From Bacillota bacterium (GTDB taxonomy: Bacteria; Bacillota; Sulfobacillia; JAJYWN01; JAJZPE01), in contig JAJYMC010000033.1 of NCBI GenBank assembly GCA_021787335.1, forward strand, positions 111,190-175,189: DNA of 64,000 nucleotides. The letters are read 5' to 3'. Every line of letters starts with the position of its first letter. The stretch's first letter is position 1. The translations under genes and the position numbers were made by a program. This document shows, piece after piece, positions 8,014-17,544 of this stretch. The notes under the pieces are model-generated. The model made no database searches, was not told the DNA's origin, and worked only from the letters and a program-made list of their open reading frames with translations.

Positions 8014-11000
8014 TCAGCGGCCACCCGCCCCAGACCTGATTTCTTCGAGCAGGCGGTCGAGCCCGGTCTGGGAAGCGGCGTCCGTCTCACCTGCCGGAGG
8101 AGTCTCGGGAATCCCCGGTTGGACCTGGGCCCCGAGGTCAGTCCCCGCCACCGGCTCAAAGGACAAAGTGTATTCGGTGAATCCGTATTCGTCCGCGCTG
8201 GCCACGACCTGCAGGGTCACCCCATCACCGGCGGGGTCGACCGGGATGCTCAGGCGCCCGTTCCTGATCTCGTAAGTACGGCCATTGACGATGGCCAGGC
8301 CGGCCATGAGTTCACCCGTAGCGGGGTCCCGCAGCCGAAGGTTGATCTCGCTCGGCCGGCCGGGCGTGACCCGCCGCTCCAGGGCGTCGAGTTCCAGCAC
8401 CGGCAGGCCCTTGGAGAAGAAGACCGGCAGGAGAGCCAATGTCTGCTGGCTCTTGACGTCGCGGACAGCCAGATAGCCGTAGTACTCACCGGATATATCG
8501 GGGACGCTGGCCCGGACGGTGGCGGTCCAATCGGCGCCGTCACTTCTGGTCGCACCCTGGTCGCTTGACGTCATCTGGTTGGCGTCGGGCACTTCCGCGA
8601 CCTGGAGGTCGAAATTGGAGGCCCCGAGGCCGCCGTAGGCCTCGACGTAGACGACGTACTGGCCGGGCGGCGGGTTCGCCGCCTCGATGGCTTCGTCGCT
8701 GACGCCTGGTCGGGCCGAATGGCCGAACTCGACCCAGTCCTTCTTGGCCTCGTCGTAGTGGTAGAGGTAGAGGTCCAGGTCCGTCCCGGGGACGGAGGGG
8801 TTACCGGCGGACACGCGCAGCAGGGCCGTCCCAGAGGGCACCTCCGGAAGAGTCTTGGAGTAACTCTGGTGTTCCTTGATGTAGGCCCGCTCGTTGATTA
8901 TGTCGTTGTAGCTGCGGCTGAGACCATAGCCCAGGAACCTGAAGGTCCCCTGCACGCCGTGATCGGTGATCGTGAAGTCCTGGCTGACTTGCGAGGCCGG
9001 CCCGGCGTCGACGTTGGTCCGCCAGTTGTCCGGGCTTATCTCGAAGCCGCTCAACTGGGCGTCCAACGAGAAGACGGTGGTGTCCCGTCCGAACTCCGAG
9101 AGCATCGGCGAGCTGTAGACGACGACCTCCCACACGCCCGACTGCGGGTCGCTGATGAGCTGCTCGACCTGGGCCGGCGCGGCCTGGGCCGGCGTCGAGG
9201 CGCCGGTCTCCCCCGACGTCCCGCTGCCAGTCTGGCCAGTGGTCTGCTGCGGCCCGGTCGTCGCCCCCGTGCCCAGGGTGCCCTGGGCCGCCAGTTCGTT
9301 GGCGCCCAAGCCGACGAAGTCGGTCCGGGTCAGCTCCCAGCCGTCGGGCCGGTTGATCTGCATCCAGGCGCGGCCGAGATAGCCCTGGCGTTGGTCGGAT
9401 GGGATGGATAACGTCAGCCGCAACGCCGTGGCGCCGTCGGGCACCTGCAGGAAATAACGCTTGTAGTGCGCCGCCTCGGCCGTCCCGTCGACCCGCAGGC
9501 TCCAATCACCGCCGGCGCCGAACGTGAGCGGGCGGACCACCGTGTTCAGGAACTGCAGGTCATCCGCCCGGCTGGCTTCGCCGTGCCCGTGCAGGAGGGA
9601 CGAGTAGAGTCCGGGACGGTCCGGGATGTCATAGCGGAGATAGACCTGGCGCTGCGATTGCGGCGGCAGGGTCAGGCGCAGGTGGTCCGAGTTGACCCAC
9701 GCCGCGTCGGCGGCCAGGTTCAGCCGCACTGAGGTGGCCCCGGGGTTCTCCAGAGTGACCCCCACCCCCGCCGGGTCGAAGTCGCGGGCGTAGATGCCGC
9801 CGGCCGGCGACGGGATGTTCTCGCTGACCCAGGCCAGAACCTTCGGGGAGTCCTCGACCATCTTCTGCAGGTGGCTCCAGGCCGCCGGCAGGTCGATGAG
9901 CCCGTGCCCCTGTTCGACCACCTGGTAATCACCGAGCGAGCGGGCCCCTTCCTCGAGCGCCGATTTGACCTGGCGGGCCGTGACCGACAGCCCGGCCTCA
10001 GTCGCCGATTGCATCAGCAGGGCCGCCGCGCCGGCCGCGTAGGGAGCGGACATGCTGGTCCCCTCACGCAGTTGGTAGCCCGGAGGGTACTCCGACTTCA
10101 GCCAGGTCGGTACGGTCGAGACGGCCGCGCCGGGCGCGACCAGGTTGGGGGCCAGCGACCCGTCACGCCTGGGCCCGATGGCGCTGTAATACGGGATGCC
10201 CTCATGAGGGACGTCCAGGTTGTAGAGATGCTTCCACATGGCCGGGGAGAAGTAGGCCCCCACGGTCAGGGCCTCGTTGGCGTCGCCCGGCGTGAGGGCG
10301 CTGGAGACGCCCGGTCCCTCGTTGCCCGCGGCGATGGCCACCAGCAGGTCGTATTTCAGACTCAACTCGGCGATGAGCTGCGACTGGGCGCTGTCGGCCG
10401 AGCTGTTGTCGTTGACCGTGGCCAGGCTTAGGCAGACCACGTTGGCCCCGTGGTCGGCGGCGTAGGTCAGGGCCCGCGCGATGCTGTCCCACGAGCCGTC
10501 GCCGGCCGAGTCGAGGACCTTGAGGGCCATCAGTCTGGCCCCGGGGGCCACCCCGACGGCGCCGGCCCGGTACAGGCCGGCCGCCGCGGCGATGCCGGCC
10601 ACGTGAGTGCCGTGACCGTTGCCGTCGAAGCCCAGGTTGATCTGGCCCCCGTCGCGCCTGATGGTGGTGATGACGAAGGGCAGGCCCTGCCCGTCCGCGC
10701 CGCCGAAGCGGGCATCGGTCGGGTTGAGCGCATATATCTGCAGCGGGGCCTCATCAGCGAAGCTGTAGTCCCGGTTCGTGTCCACGTAGACCGTGTCGTA
10801 CACCCCGGCCTTCACCGAGTCGACGACGAGGACCGGGAAATCATCGGTGGTGATGCCGTTGCGGTTGACGTCCTGACCGATCTCGCCGTCGGGGTTGAGG
10901 TCGTTCTCGTGGAAGAGGCCGTAGTGGTACCGGCCGCTCTTCGAGACGATTCGGCCGACGGCCACGGTGCCGAAGGGGGTGGTGATGTTCCCCCGCGAGG

Positions 11001-11676
11001 CCGAGGCATAACTCGAGGTGTTGACGTCACCTTCACCCGTGAAGTCCTGCCAGTCGATTATCTTCTGCTGCCAGGTGGAGGTCATGGCCAGGTCGGGGTG
11101 GGTCGGGTCGATGCCCGTGTCGACGATGGCGATGGTCACCCCGCGCCCGTCCGCGCCGGTGAGGTCGCGCAGCTCGGGGGCCTTGATGGCGTCGTTGTTG
11201 TCGCCAAGGCTCTGACGGACCGTGGCCACGGCCAGGTCGCCGAGGGTCTCGGCGGGCCGCACGCCATCGGACGGGCTCGGCGCGGTCAGGGCGACCTTGG
11301 TGTCCGGGCTGAGGGCGCGGACGCCGTCCAGAGAGGCGGCGCGGGCCAGCTCGTGGACGGGCATGGACATAGCCAGGTAATCGCCACCGGCGGGGGCGCT
11401 CAGGACCTTGCCCCCGAGCCGCTCGAGTTGGCGGACCAGCGTCCCGGACCGACCCGGGGCGGGGACGACCATGACGTCCAGGGACGACCGCCCCTCGGCC
11501 GTGGCCTTGACGATGGCCGCGCGAAGCTCAGGCGTCAGCCGGGCCGTTGCCGCCGGGGTCGAGGCCGCGGGGGCCGCGGCCAACGATCCCGTCCGCGTGA
11601 CGGGCGCGACCGCCCCGGCCATCAGCATGGCCAGCGCCAGGAGGACGATGACTTTCATTTGACGGCCTCTGGTCAT
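8014..11676 (-). CDS. Large secreted subtilisin-family (S8) serine protease
   Basis: A 1220-residue exported protease. The signal peptide is near residues 8-35. The S8 catalytic residues are intact: Asp176 in IAIVDTGIDPTHPDL, His345 in GNGHGTHVAG, Asn442 of the oxyanion hole in AIAAGNEGPG, and Ser531 in GTSMSAPYAAG. A long insert (about residues 195-335) separates Asp and His, including Asp/Asn-rich NPDGEIGQDVNRNG that resembles a calcium site. The rest is beta-sandwich material, including PPC-like domains (YFLQVPDGATALRLTLS; LLRVSAGNPSVPGTDLDLYLY). Start ATG 11676 or 11658 (AGAGG 7 bases before the latter). Its start is only 4 bases from the stop of the SLH gene upstream, so both are co-transcribed. 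Confidence 0.92.
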   Translation of the reverse strand: MTRGRQMKVIVLLALAMLMAGAVAPVTRTGSLAAAPAASTPAATARLTPELRAAIVKATAEGRSSLDVMVVPAPGRSGTLVRQLERLGGKVLSAPAGGDYLAMSMPVHELARAASLDGVRALSPDTKVALTAPSPSDGVRPAETLGDLAVATVRQSLGDNNDAIKAPELRDLTGADGRGVTIAIVDTGIDPTHPDLAMTSTWQQKIIDWQDFTGEGDVNTSSYASASRGNITTPFGTVAVGRIVSKSGRYHYGLFHENDLNPDGEIGQDVNRNGITTDDFPVLVVDSVKAGVYDTVYVDTNRDYSFADEAPLQIYALNPTDARFGGADGQGLPFVITTIRRDGGQINLGFDGNGHGTHVAGIAAAAGLYRAGAVGVAPGARLMALKVLDSAGDGSWDSIARALTYAADHGANVVCLSLATVNDNSSADSAQSQLIAELSLKYDLLVAIAAGNEGPGVSSALTPGDANEALTVGAYFSPAMWKHLYNLDVPHEGIPYYSAIGPRRDGSLAPNLVAPGAAVSTVPTWLKSEYPPGYQLREGTSMSAPYAAGAAALLMQSATEAGLSVTARQVKSALEEGARSLGDYQVVEQGHGLIDLPAAWSHLQKMVEDSPKVLAWVSENIPSPAGGIYARDFDPAGVGVTLENPGATSVRLNLAADAAWVNSDHLRLTLPPQSQRQVYLRYDIPDRPGLYSSLLHGHGEASRADDLQFLNTVVRPLTFGAGGDWSLRVDGTAEAAHYKRYFLQVPDGATALRLTLSIPSDQRQGYLGRAWMQINRPDGWELTRTDFVGLGANELAAQGTLGTGATTGPQQTTGQTGSGTSGETGASTPAQAAPAQVEQLISDPQSGVWEVVVYSSPMLSEFGRDTTVFSLDAQLSGFEISPDNWRTNVDAGPASQVSQDFTITDHGVQGTFRFLGYGLSRSYNDIINERAYIKEHQSYSKTLPEVPSGTALLRVSAGNPSVPGTDLDLYLYHYDEAKKDWVEFGHSARPGVSDEAIEAANPPPGQYVVYVEAYGGLGASNFDLQVAEVPDANQMTSSDQGATRSDGADWTATVRASVPDISGEYYGYLAVRDVKSQQTLALLPVFFSKGLPVLELDALERRVTPGRPSEINLRLRDPATGELMAGLAIVNGRTYEIRNGRLSIPVDPAGDGVTLQVVASADEYGFTEYTLSFEPVAGTDLGAQVQPGIPETPPAGETDAASQTGLDRLLEEIRSGAGGR

Positions 11677-11680
11677 GTCC

Positions 11681-13012
11681 TCACCGCCTCTCCGCGGACA
11701 CGTAGGTCAATGGGCCGCCCGGCTGGTCGGCGGCCAGGTCGAGGACGTCCCCCGGTTTCAGGTCGGTCAGACCGGCCCGCTTGCCGTCGAGGAAGACGGC
11801 CGTCGTCGGGAGGATGTCGTAGCTCCGTCGGTCGGTCCCCCCGCCGGTCTTAACATCGACCACCAGCGTCTTGTGGGCCACGTCATAGGCCACCAGGACC
11901 CCGGAGGCCATGACGTTCACGGCGTCGATGGCCCGCACCGCGCCGCTGCCGTCGATGGTCCGGAGGACGGCCACCACCCGGTCACCCGGCTTCAGGCTCG
12001 ACAGCGGAGCTTGATGGCCGTTGCGGTAGATCGAGGCGTCGGGGCGCACGGCGAGGCTCGCGCCATCCACGGCGACGGACCCGGCCGAGGCCGAGACGTC
12101 CGAGAGGCTACCCTTCACCGTGGTCAGGTAGGCGGCGATGAAGGTCGGCCGGCCCGTCGAGTCGAGGGAGACCATGGTCTCGTCGAAGAAGCCCAGGTCG
12201 CCCAGGGTGGCGGGACGCCCGTTGCGGTACACCCGGGTGTCGCCATGAACCACCACACGGCGGGACCCCGTGGGCGTATCTATGTTCAGAGCCCCATCGA
12301 CGAGTTCGACGGACTGGACGACCCCGCTCAGATCATACAGGCGGCCCATCGAGGCGAGCATCCGGGCCACCAGGACGGCGGCCTGGGACCGTGTCGTCTG
12401 GGCCAGCGGTTGGAAGGTGCCGTCCGGATAGCCCTTGATGATCCCGGTCTTCTGGGCCAGGATGGCATAGCCGATGGCCCAGTCGCCGATGGACGACTGG
12501 TCCGGGTAGACCCCCTTGGTCACCGGGGTGCTCTGGGCGAGCTTCTCCCACCCGAGGGCGCGGAGAATCATCGCCGTCATCTCCGACCGCGAGATCTCGG
12601 CGTCGGGCCGGAAGGTGCCATCAAGATAGCCGTTGACGATTCCCAGCTCGTAGGCGACTTCGATGTAGGTACGGTCCGGGTCGTCCATGGCGACGTCGCT
12701 GAAGGTCGACGGCTCCTGGCTCAGCGCGGACACCTCATCCTGGTGGTCGAGTCCGATGACCAGCATCTTGGCCAGGTCCGCCCGGTTGATGGGTACGTCG
12801 GGGACGAAGCCGTCGCCATCGAGGGCCTCGACAATGCCCTTGGATGCCAGCAGTTCGATCTCGAACCGCGCCCAGTGGCCGTCGATGTCCGAGAAGGCCG
12901 CCGGAGGGCCGGCCACCTTCGCCGCCGCGGTCGCCGGCGCCACGGCCAGCGTCGCCAGTATGGCCAGGGCGGTCACAAGCGCCGTCAACTTGGCTCGTCG
13001 TCCATTCTTCAT
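11681..13012 (-). CDS. SLH-domain protein co-transcribed with the subtilase
   Basis: A 443-residue exported S-layer-type protein. After a signal peptide (about residues 5-30, ending TAAAKVAG) there are three SLH domains: AFSDIDGHWARFEIELLASKG, then TFSDVAMDDPDRTYIEVAYELG, then SSIGDWAIGYAILAQKTG, each with the GY.DGTF.P and R.E/R.Q type motifs. SLH domains hold proteins on pyruvylated secondary wall polysaccharide. The C-terminal half consists of short beta-rich repeats ending RNG..A.L..LK.GD.V, as in many SLH proteins of clostridia. The reading frame continues upstream to 13123 but the signal peptide fixes the start at 13012. It likely serves as wall scaffold or partner for the subtilase 4 bases downstream. 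Confidence 0.88.
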   Translation of the reverse strand: MKNGRRAKLTALVTALAILATLAVAPATAAAKVAGPPAAFSDIDGHWARFEIELLASKGIVEALDGDGFVPDVPINRADLAKMLVIGLDHQDEVSALSQEPSTFSDVAMDDPDRTYIEVAYELGIVNGYLDGTFRPDAEISRSEMTAMILRALGWEKLAQSTPVTKGVYPDQSSIGDWAIGYAILAQKTGIIKGYPDGTFQPLAQTTRSQAAVLVARMLASMGRLYDLSGVVQSVELVDGALNIDTPTGSRRVVVHGDTRVYRNGRPATLGDLGFFDETMVSLDSTGRPTFIAAYLTTVKGSLSDVSASAGSVAVDGASLAVRPDASIYRNGHQAPLSSLKPGDRVVAVLRTIDGSGAVRAIDAVNVMASGVLVAYDVAHKTLVVDVKTGGGTDRRSYDILPTTAVFLDGKRAGLTDLKPGDVLDLAADQPGGPLTYVSAERR

Positions 13013-13082
13013 CCTGCTCAAGCACCTCGGATCCAGGGACCGCCTACGTGCGCCCTTGTTCAGACGGGTCTTCAAAAAGAAA

Positions 13083-13114
13083 ACATTCGAGGGGATGGCC
13101 TTCATCCCTGCCTC
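13083..13114 (-). promoter_or_regulatory. GGCAGGGAT...CTCGAATG leader motif
   Basis: On the minus strand GAGGCAGGGATGAAGG, then CATCCCCTCGAATG, 70-100 bases before the SLH gene at 13012. It resembles the motifs at 5930, 38781 and 60424. The role is unknown. Confidence 0.35.
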
Positions 13115-13159
13115 GAAGGTCAAGATTTCCGATATCTGGAACCACTCGCCGCATCCATC

Positions 13160-14485
13160 TCAGCCGCCGCCCTTCGGGTGGAACAGGGCCAGCAGGTCAT
13201 ACCAGAAAAGTTGCTGGCTCACGGTGCCGTCGCTCTGAATCTCGTTGTTCGTCGTTACCACCACGACACTGCCATCCCCGACCGCGTGGAGGTCGACCTT
13301 GGCCGGCAGCCGCACGCGGCTCTCTGGTCGTCCCTGCCGGTCGAAGACGACCAGCGTATGCTCCTCCACGGTCTCCCGGCCGACCCGGTAGCTCTCCGTG
13401 TAGTTGACCTCGACCTCGAGCGAATCGGAGCGGACCCAGGCCGAGCGGATGAGGCTACGGCGGCCATCTGGCGGATTGAAGTATGACCGCCACACGACCG
13501 CTCCGTCCTCGACCCGGAACAGGGCGATGCCGCCCCGGGTGCCGAAGTCATAGAGGACGAGGTAACGGCCGTCCGACGAGAAGACCAGTTTGTCCGTACC
13601 GCCCGCGTCGATGGAATGCCGCCATTTCAACGTCCCGTCGGGCTTGAAGAGGTTCAGGCGGTCGACCCCGTCGTTGGTGGTCACGGCCAGGTAACGGCCG
13701 TCCGGGGAGACCCGGATCTCGCCCGGGTCGGTGACCTTCCCGGCGAACTCATGGTATTCGCCCTGGCTGTCGGCGACGATGATCCGGTCTCCATCAAGGA
13801 TGTACAGGTATGCCCCATCATCAGTGAAGCGGATGGTGACCCGGTCCGATACCGGGATGTGGGCGACCTCCTGGCCTCCGGCGGTTAGAAGTTCTAGGTA
13901 ATGGTTGCTGTCGTTGAGGATGGCCAGCCGCGACCCGTCCGGCGAGGCGACCGGGGTGATGCTGCCGCTGACCGGCCGAGGCGACCAGAGCCCCTTGCCG
14001 TCCTTGTCGAACAGGTAGAAGAGGCCCTTGTCATAGTAATCGAGGACGACGGCCCCGATGAGCTGCCCCCCGGCCAGCGAGAACGCCCGACCGTAGCGGT
14101 AGACGCCGTCCTCGAAGCGGCGCTCCCACAGCACCTTGCCGTTGCGGTCCAGCACCTGGAACCCGGGAACGCTGCGCCGCACCTCTTTATAGGTGATGTT
14201 GGCGATGACGTAATCGCCCGCGGGGGACACCGAGGCCAAGATAGCGTCGCCATACGAGGCCGTCCAGACCGGCTTGACGTTCGCCTCGGCGACCGCCGCC
14301 GCGTTGACCTCGCCCATCGACGGAAGCGTCCCCACCTGGGGGCCGACCGGCAGGCCGAGCCCGGCCGGCAGCCGGCGGCCGTTCTGGCTGCACGAGAAGA
14401 CGATGACCATGGCCAGAAAGAGGACGAAGGTCAAGGCGGCCCACAACGCGCTGCGACGCGACCCGCGGCTCCCGAACACGGTCAT
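13160..14485 (-). CDS. Membrane-anchored beta-propeller-like protein
   Basis: A 441-residue protein with one N-terminal membrane helix (about residues 13-31, ending in IVFSCSQ) and an extracytoplasmic domain built from WD40/PQQ-like beta-strand repeats, for example VSPAGDYVIANITY, FQVLDRNGKVLWERRFE, ASPDGSRLAILND, VSPDGRYLAVTTNDG, LFKPDGTLKWRHS and FSSDGRYLVLYD. The Cys after the hydrophobic stretch could be a lipoprotein site, but the residues around it (VFSCS) do not fit a lipobox well. ATG 14485 follows GGCGAGGGGGCG. It stands between surface-protein genes. No enzyme motif was found; a scaffold or sensor role is possible but not shown. Confidence 0.7.
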   Translation of the reverse strand: MTVFGSRGSRRSALWAALTFVLFLAMVIVFSCSQNGRRLPAGLGLPVGPQVGTLPSMGEVNAAAVAEANVKPVWTASYGDAILASVSPAGDYVIANITYKEVRRSVPGFQVLDRNGKVLWERRFEDGVYRYGRAFSLAGGQLIGAVVLDYYDKGLFYLFDKDGKGLWSPRPVSGSITPVASPDGSRLAILNDSNHYLELLTAGGQEVAHIPVSDRVTIRFTDDGAYLYILDGDRIIVADSQGEYHEFAGKVTDPGEIRVSPDGRYLAVTTNDGVDRLNLFKPDGTLKWRHSIDAGGTDKLVFSSDGRYLVLYDFGTRGGIALFRVEDGAVVWRSYFNPPDGRRSLIRSAWVRSDSLEVEVNYTESYRVGRETVEEHTLVVFDRQGRPESRVRLPAKVDLHAVGDGSVVVVTTNNEIQSDGTVSQQLFWYDLLALFHPKGGG

Positions 14486-14542
14486 CGCCCCCTCGCCGTC
14501 CGCTTTACTATCCTAAAGAATGGAAATCACGTTGGAGACAAG

Positions 14543-14567
14543 AAATGGGCCCCCCTGAAGGGCCCAT
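14543..14567 (-). terminator. Terminator after the disordered membrane protein gene
   Basis: ATGGGCCC (14545-14552) and GGGCCCAT (14560-14567) form a perfect 8-bp stem with a 7-base loop, 19 bases past the stop at 14586, followed on the minus strand by TTTCTTGTCT. Confidence 0.7.
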
Positions 14568-14585
14568 TGCGGTGAAGGCCGGCGG

Positions 14586-15512
14586 CTACTTACCGCCGTG
14601 CTTCGGCTGGTGCGACGAATCCTTGGAGGCCTGGGACCCCTTCTCCTCGTCCTTGCGCTCGCCCTTCACTTCGACCTTGCCATGGCCCTCCTCTTCGTCC
14701 TTGACCTCGCCCTTGGTCCCGTGCGGGGCCTCCAGGGTCAGCTCAATTGGCGGCACCTCCGCACTGACCTGGCCGCCCGGTTGCGGCGCGGAGGCCACGG
14801 GCGGGACCGCCAGCGCCGGCTGGTGCTCGCGGATGGGCATGGCCGGCCCGTCCTCCTTGTGACCTTCCGAACCGCTTTCGGAATGGGCGGTCGGTTCCAC
14901 GACGGCGCCAGCCTTGACCACCAGGGCCACTCCCGGCTCCGGGGTCACGGCCGGTTCGCTGGCCGGTTCAGGAGTCGGCTCGGTCTCGACCGATTGCGTC
15001 TTTACCGGCGCCGGCAAGACCGGGGTATCCTTCGTCGGCTCAGCCTTCGCCGGCTCAGTCTTACCCGACTCAGATTTCTCCGGCTCGGACTTGCTCGACG
15101 CGGGACCGACTGGCTTCTCCAGCCCGCGCACCCCCGCGACCAACGTCGGCGTGGGTAACTCATTGGGGGAGCCCCGGTGAAGCAGCTTGTCCAGGATTTC
15201 TAAACGTTCTTTGAGGCTCGGCCCGTCCGGTCGCGAGCCGCCCGCGGCCGGAGCGGGCGCCCCCTTGACGACGGGCGCACCGGTCAGCCCGGCGGGCGCA
15301 CCAATCGGCCCACCGGTCGTACCAGTCGAATCGCTCACCCCGCCCGGGGTTCGGGAACCAAGACCCTGAGCATCGGCGCCCCCGGACTGGACTCGCCAGG
15401 CCGCCGCCCAGACGCCCACCGACAAAAGCAGGGACAGGGCCGACCCAATGGCGACGGCCCTCCCCAGCTTAAGCCACACTTTGCGGTTGTCTCGGGTCCG
15501 GGGGACGGGCAT
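14586..15512 (-). CDS. Membrane-anchored, disordered Pro/Glu/Ala-rich protein
   Basis: A 308-residue protein not recognised as any family. A basic N-terminus is followed by one membrane helix (about residues 20-38). The rest is low complexity: a Gly/Pro/Ala stretch, a short amphipathic piece (SLKERLEILDKLLHRG), SEPEK/TEPAKAEPT repeats, and a strongly charged C-terminus (GEVKDEEEGHGKVEVKGERKDEEKG, ending in His/Lys). It is probably a surface-exposed spacer or wall-interacting stalk. The ribosome site GTCAGGAAC precedes ATG 15512. It follows the SLH gene at 15532 by 19 bases on the same strand, so it is probably co-transcribed with it, and ends in a clear terminator. Confidence 0.7.
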   Translation of the reverse strand: MPVPRTRDNRKVWLKLGRAVAIGSALSLLLSVGVWAAAWRVQSGGADAQGLGSRTPGGVSDSTGTTGGPIGAPAGLTGAPVVKGAPAPAAGGSRPDGPSLKERLEILDKLLHRGSPNELPTPTLVAGVRGLEKPVGPASSKSEPEKSESGKTEPAKAEPTKDTPVLPAPVKTQSVETEPTPEPASEPAVTPEPGVALVVKAGAVVEPTAHSESGSEGHKEDGPAMPIREHQPALAVPPVASAPQPGGQVSAEVPPIELTLEAPHGTKGEVKDEEEGHGKVEVKGERKDEEKGSQASKDSSHQPKHGGK

Positions 15513-15531
15513 GTTCCTGACCTACTTACTC

Positions 15532-17271
15532 TTACTTGATCTCGACCTTCTCGGCCGCGAACGCGGCTCCGGTACCGGCCTGACCGGTCACCTCCACCGA
15601 CTGGCCGACCGCCAGGTCAGTGAAGCTGGCGGCCTGGCCGGCCTTGAGGTAGTTGGTGGTCGCGGTGGTGGTCACGGTGTAGTCGACCGCGGCGCCGCCC
15701 GCCGTCGCCGGCTGGACCGTCAGGACAAAGGTCCCACCCGTGGCGTCGACGCTCTTGACGGCCCCGCTGAGAGTCTGGGTCGACGGGGTCTGCGCGCCCT
15801 CGTGGTGCTCGACCTTGATCTCAGCGACGAGCCGGTTCTGGAACTTCAGCTCGACCTTGTCCCCGACGACGATGTCGGTGACGTTGGCCGCCTCTTCCTG
15901 CTCCTCGAAGCGGATCTTGACCTCAGCGGCCAGGCTGTAGGTGACGGTGGCGCCTTCCTTGGTCTGGACGGTGATGCTCCCCTGAGCCGTGCCGTCGGCG
16001 GCGGTCAGAGCGGTGACCGTGCCGCTGACTTCATCGAGCTCCTTGACCTCAAGCTTGGTGACGGTGCCGCGGGTGACCTCAAGGGCCACCCGGTCGCCGA
16101 CCTTGACGTCGGCCAGGGTCGGGGCGGCGGGGGTGGTCGGCGTGGTCCCGGTCGTGCCGCCCTCCTCCTCTTTCTCCTCGTCCTCCGACTCGATGACGAC
16201 CTTGCAGTCGGCGGAGATCGGATAGGTCAATTCTGTCCCATCTTTGGCAATGATAGTCAGACTTGCGTTGGAGTCCGTCGTGATGGCCTTGACGAAGCCG
16301 CTGACGTGCTCGTCGTAGCGGATGTCGATGAAGATGGCCACGCCGTCCGCATCCAGGTGCAGGCTGGCCTGGTCGCCGGCCTTGATGTCGGCGAGCTGGC
16401 CCGGCTTCTTCCCGACGTAGATCCGGGCGTCCGCGGCCACCTTGTAAGTGTCCTCGGTGCCATCTTTCCTGGTGACGGTGATGGATGGGTCGCCGGTGGT
16501 CGCCACGCTGACGACCGTGCCCTTGATTTCATGCTCGTCTTCTTCGCCGAGGGCGCCATCCTCACGGTCCATGAAGGCCGTCATCTCGGCGCGCGTCACC
16601 GGCTTGTTGCCTTGGAACACATAGCCTTTGCCGTTCGGGCTCGGGGCGCCGGTGAGGAGGCCCTTGTCGACGGCGATGAGGACGTACCCGACCTTGTCGG
16701 CCGGAATCGTGGCGCTGTCGGTGAAGTCGGGCTTGCCCGTCTGCAGGGCGGCCTGGTCGGCCAGGCCCAGGGCCTTGACGAGCATCTCGGCGACTTCAAG
16801 CCGGGTCGTCGGTTCGTTGGGGTTGAACCTGCCGTCCTGGCCCCAACTCAAGATGCCCTTATCGACGGCCTCGGCGACATAGGCCTGGGCCCAGGTCGAG
16901 ATCTTGCCGGCGTCGGAGAAGTTCAACTGGGACTGCGTCTGAGTCTGGGCCCGGGTCTGAACCTCCTGCTCGAGCCCCATGACCCGGAGGACCATGGCCA
17001 CAGCCTGCTCGTGGGTGACGGGCGAGTTGGGCTTGAAGGTCCCGTCGGGCATGCCCTTGACCACACCCTTGAGGTTCATCTTCTCCATGAAGAGGGCCGC
17101 CCAGGAAGCCTCTCCGGCGTCGGCGAAGCCCTTCATCTCGCTGCCGTGCTCGTCTTCAGAACCCTTGCCCCCCTTGGGGGCGGCGCTGGCGACACCGGTC
17201 GTGGCCAGGAGCGCGAGGCTCAGGACCAGGGCCAGGGCCAGCCTGGAAAGTCGTGTGAACCTACGATTCAT
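15532..17271 (-). CDS. SLH-domain surface protein with beta-repeat C-terminus
   Basis: A 579-residue exported protein. Signal peptide about residues 8-31 (ending GVASAAP). Three SLH domains follow: FADAGEASWAALFMEKMNLKGVV with GMPDGTFKPNSPVTHEQA, FSDAGKISTWAQAYVAEAVDKG with GRFNPNEPTTRLE, and FTDSATIPADKVGYVLIAVDKG with KPVTRAE. After this come four or more copies of a short beta module reading roughly GTVxxV...G.SITVxxKDGTxxTYxVAADxKI...LADIKxGDxVxL, with acid-rich connectors (ESEDEEKEEEG). Such modules are common in SLH proteins of clostridia and have no assigned activity. The leader carries a hairpin that can hide the ribosome site (GGGAGGG) and a 26-base block shared with the next SLH gene. 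Confidence 0.88.
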   Translation of the reverse strand: MNRRFTRLSRLALALVLSLALLATTGVASAAPKGGKGSEDEHGSEMKGFADAGEASWAALFMEKMNLKGVVKGMPDGTFKPNSPVTHEQAVAMVLRVMGLEQEVQTRAQTQTQSQLNFSDAGKISTWAQAYVAEAVDKGILSWGQDGRFNPNEPTTRLEVAEMLVKALGLADQAALQTGKPDFTDSATIPADKVGYVLIAVDKGLLTGAPSPNGKGYVFQGNKPVTRAEMTAFMDREDGALGEEDEHEIKGTVVSVATTGDPSITVTRKDGTEDTYKVAADARIYVGKKPGQLADIKAGDQASLHLDADGVAIFIDIRYDEHVSGFVKAITTDSNASLTIIAKDGTELTYPISADCKVVIESEDEEKEEEGGTTGTTPTTPAAPTLADVKVGDRVALEVTRGTVTKLEVKELDEVSGTVTALTAADGTAQGSITVQTKEGATVTYSLAAEVKIRFEEQEEAANVTDIVVGDKVELKFQNRLVAEIKVEHHEGAQTPSTQTLSGAVKSVDATGGTFVLTVQPATAGGAAVDYTVTTTATTNYLKAGQAASFTDLAVGQSVEVTGQAGTGAAFAAEKVEIK

Positions 17272-17280
17272 CGTTGTTTC

Positions 17281-17347
17281 CCTCCCGATGGTCTTTCGGA
17301 TTCGCGCTATAGGCTACGTTTCCGGGAGGTAGTTTCTGGGGGTGCGG
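17281..17347 (-). promoter_or_regulatory. SLH leader with anti-Shine-Dalgarno hairpin, copy 1
   Basis: On the minus strand CCTCCCG (17329-17323) can pair with CGGGAGG (17287-17281), which is the ribosome site of the SLH gene starting at 17271. The block 17322-17347 is identical at 23 of 26 positions to 19281-19306 before the other SLH gene, including the part ACCCCCA.AAACT. This suggests a shared control of translation. Confidence 0.5.
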
Positions 17348-17505
17348 GGGAGGGAAAGGGTGCCCGATAACTGGACGAATACCCGTTCGCCAGAGCTGGC
17401 CGCGCGGTCCTCTGGCCTTCGTCGGGGTTGCTTCACTTCGCCACGGGAGGAGGAAATCCTTCCCTCCCGGTTCGCCAATGTTCCCTAGGGAAGCCCGGCG
17501 CCGTC

Positions 17506-17544
17506 GAAAAAATGGCCCGGGGGAGAAAATCCTCCCTCCGGGCC
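17506..17544 (-). terminator. Terminator of the SLH/BsuPI gene
   Basis: On the minus strand GGCCCGG-A-GGGAG, loop GATTTT, CTCCC-CCGGGCC (12 bp, one bulge), followed by ATTTTTTCG. A classic intrinsic terminator, 117 bases past the stop. Confidence 0.8.

Noticed and set aside
10450..13486. Long plus-strand frames opposite the subtilase and SLH genes
   Set aside because: Antisense to genes with intact catalytic motifs and SLH domains; products are Gly/Arg/Asp/Val-rich without any fold signature.
15448..17370. 640-codon plus-strand frame opposite an SLH gene
   Set aside because: Mirror of the SLH protein reading frame; no start signals and low-complexity product.
17506..17544. Copy of the GCAGGATTT motif before an SLH gene
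   Set aside because: GGAGGATTTTCTCC here is fully explained as the loop and stem of an intrinsic terminator with a T-run.
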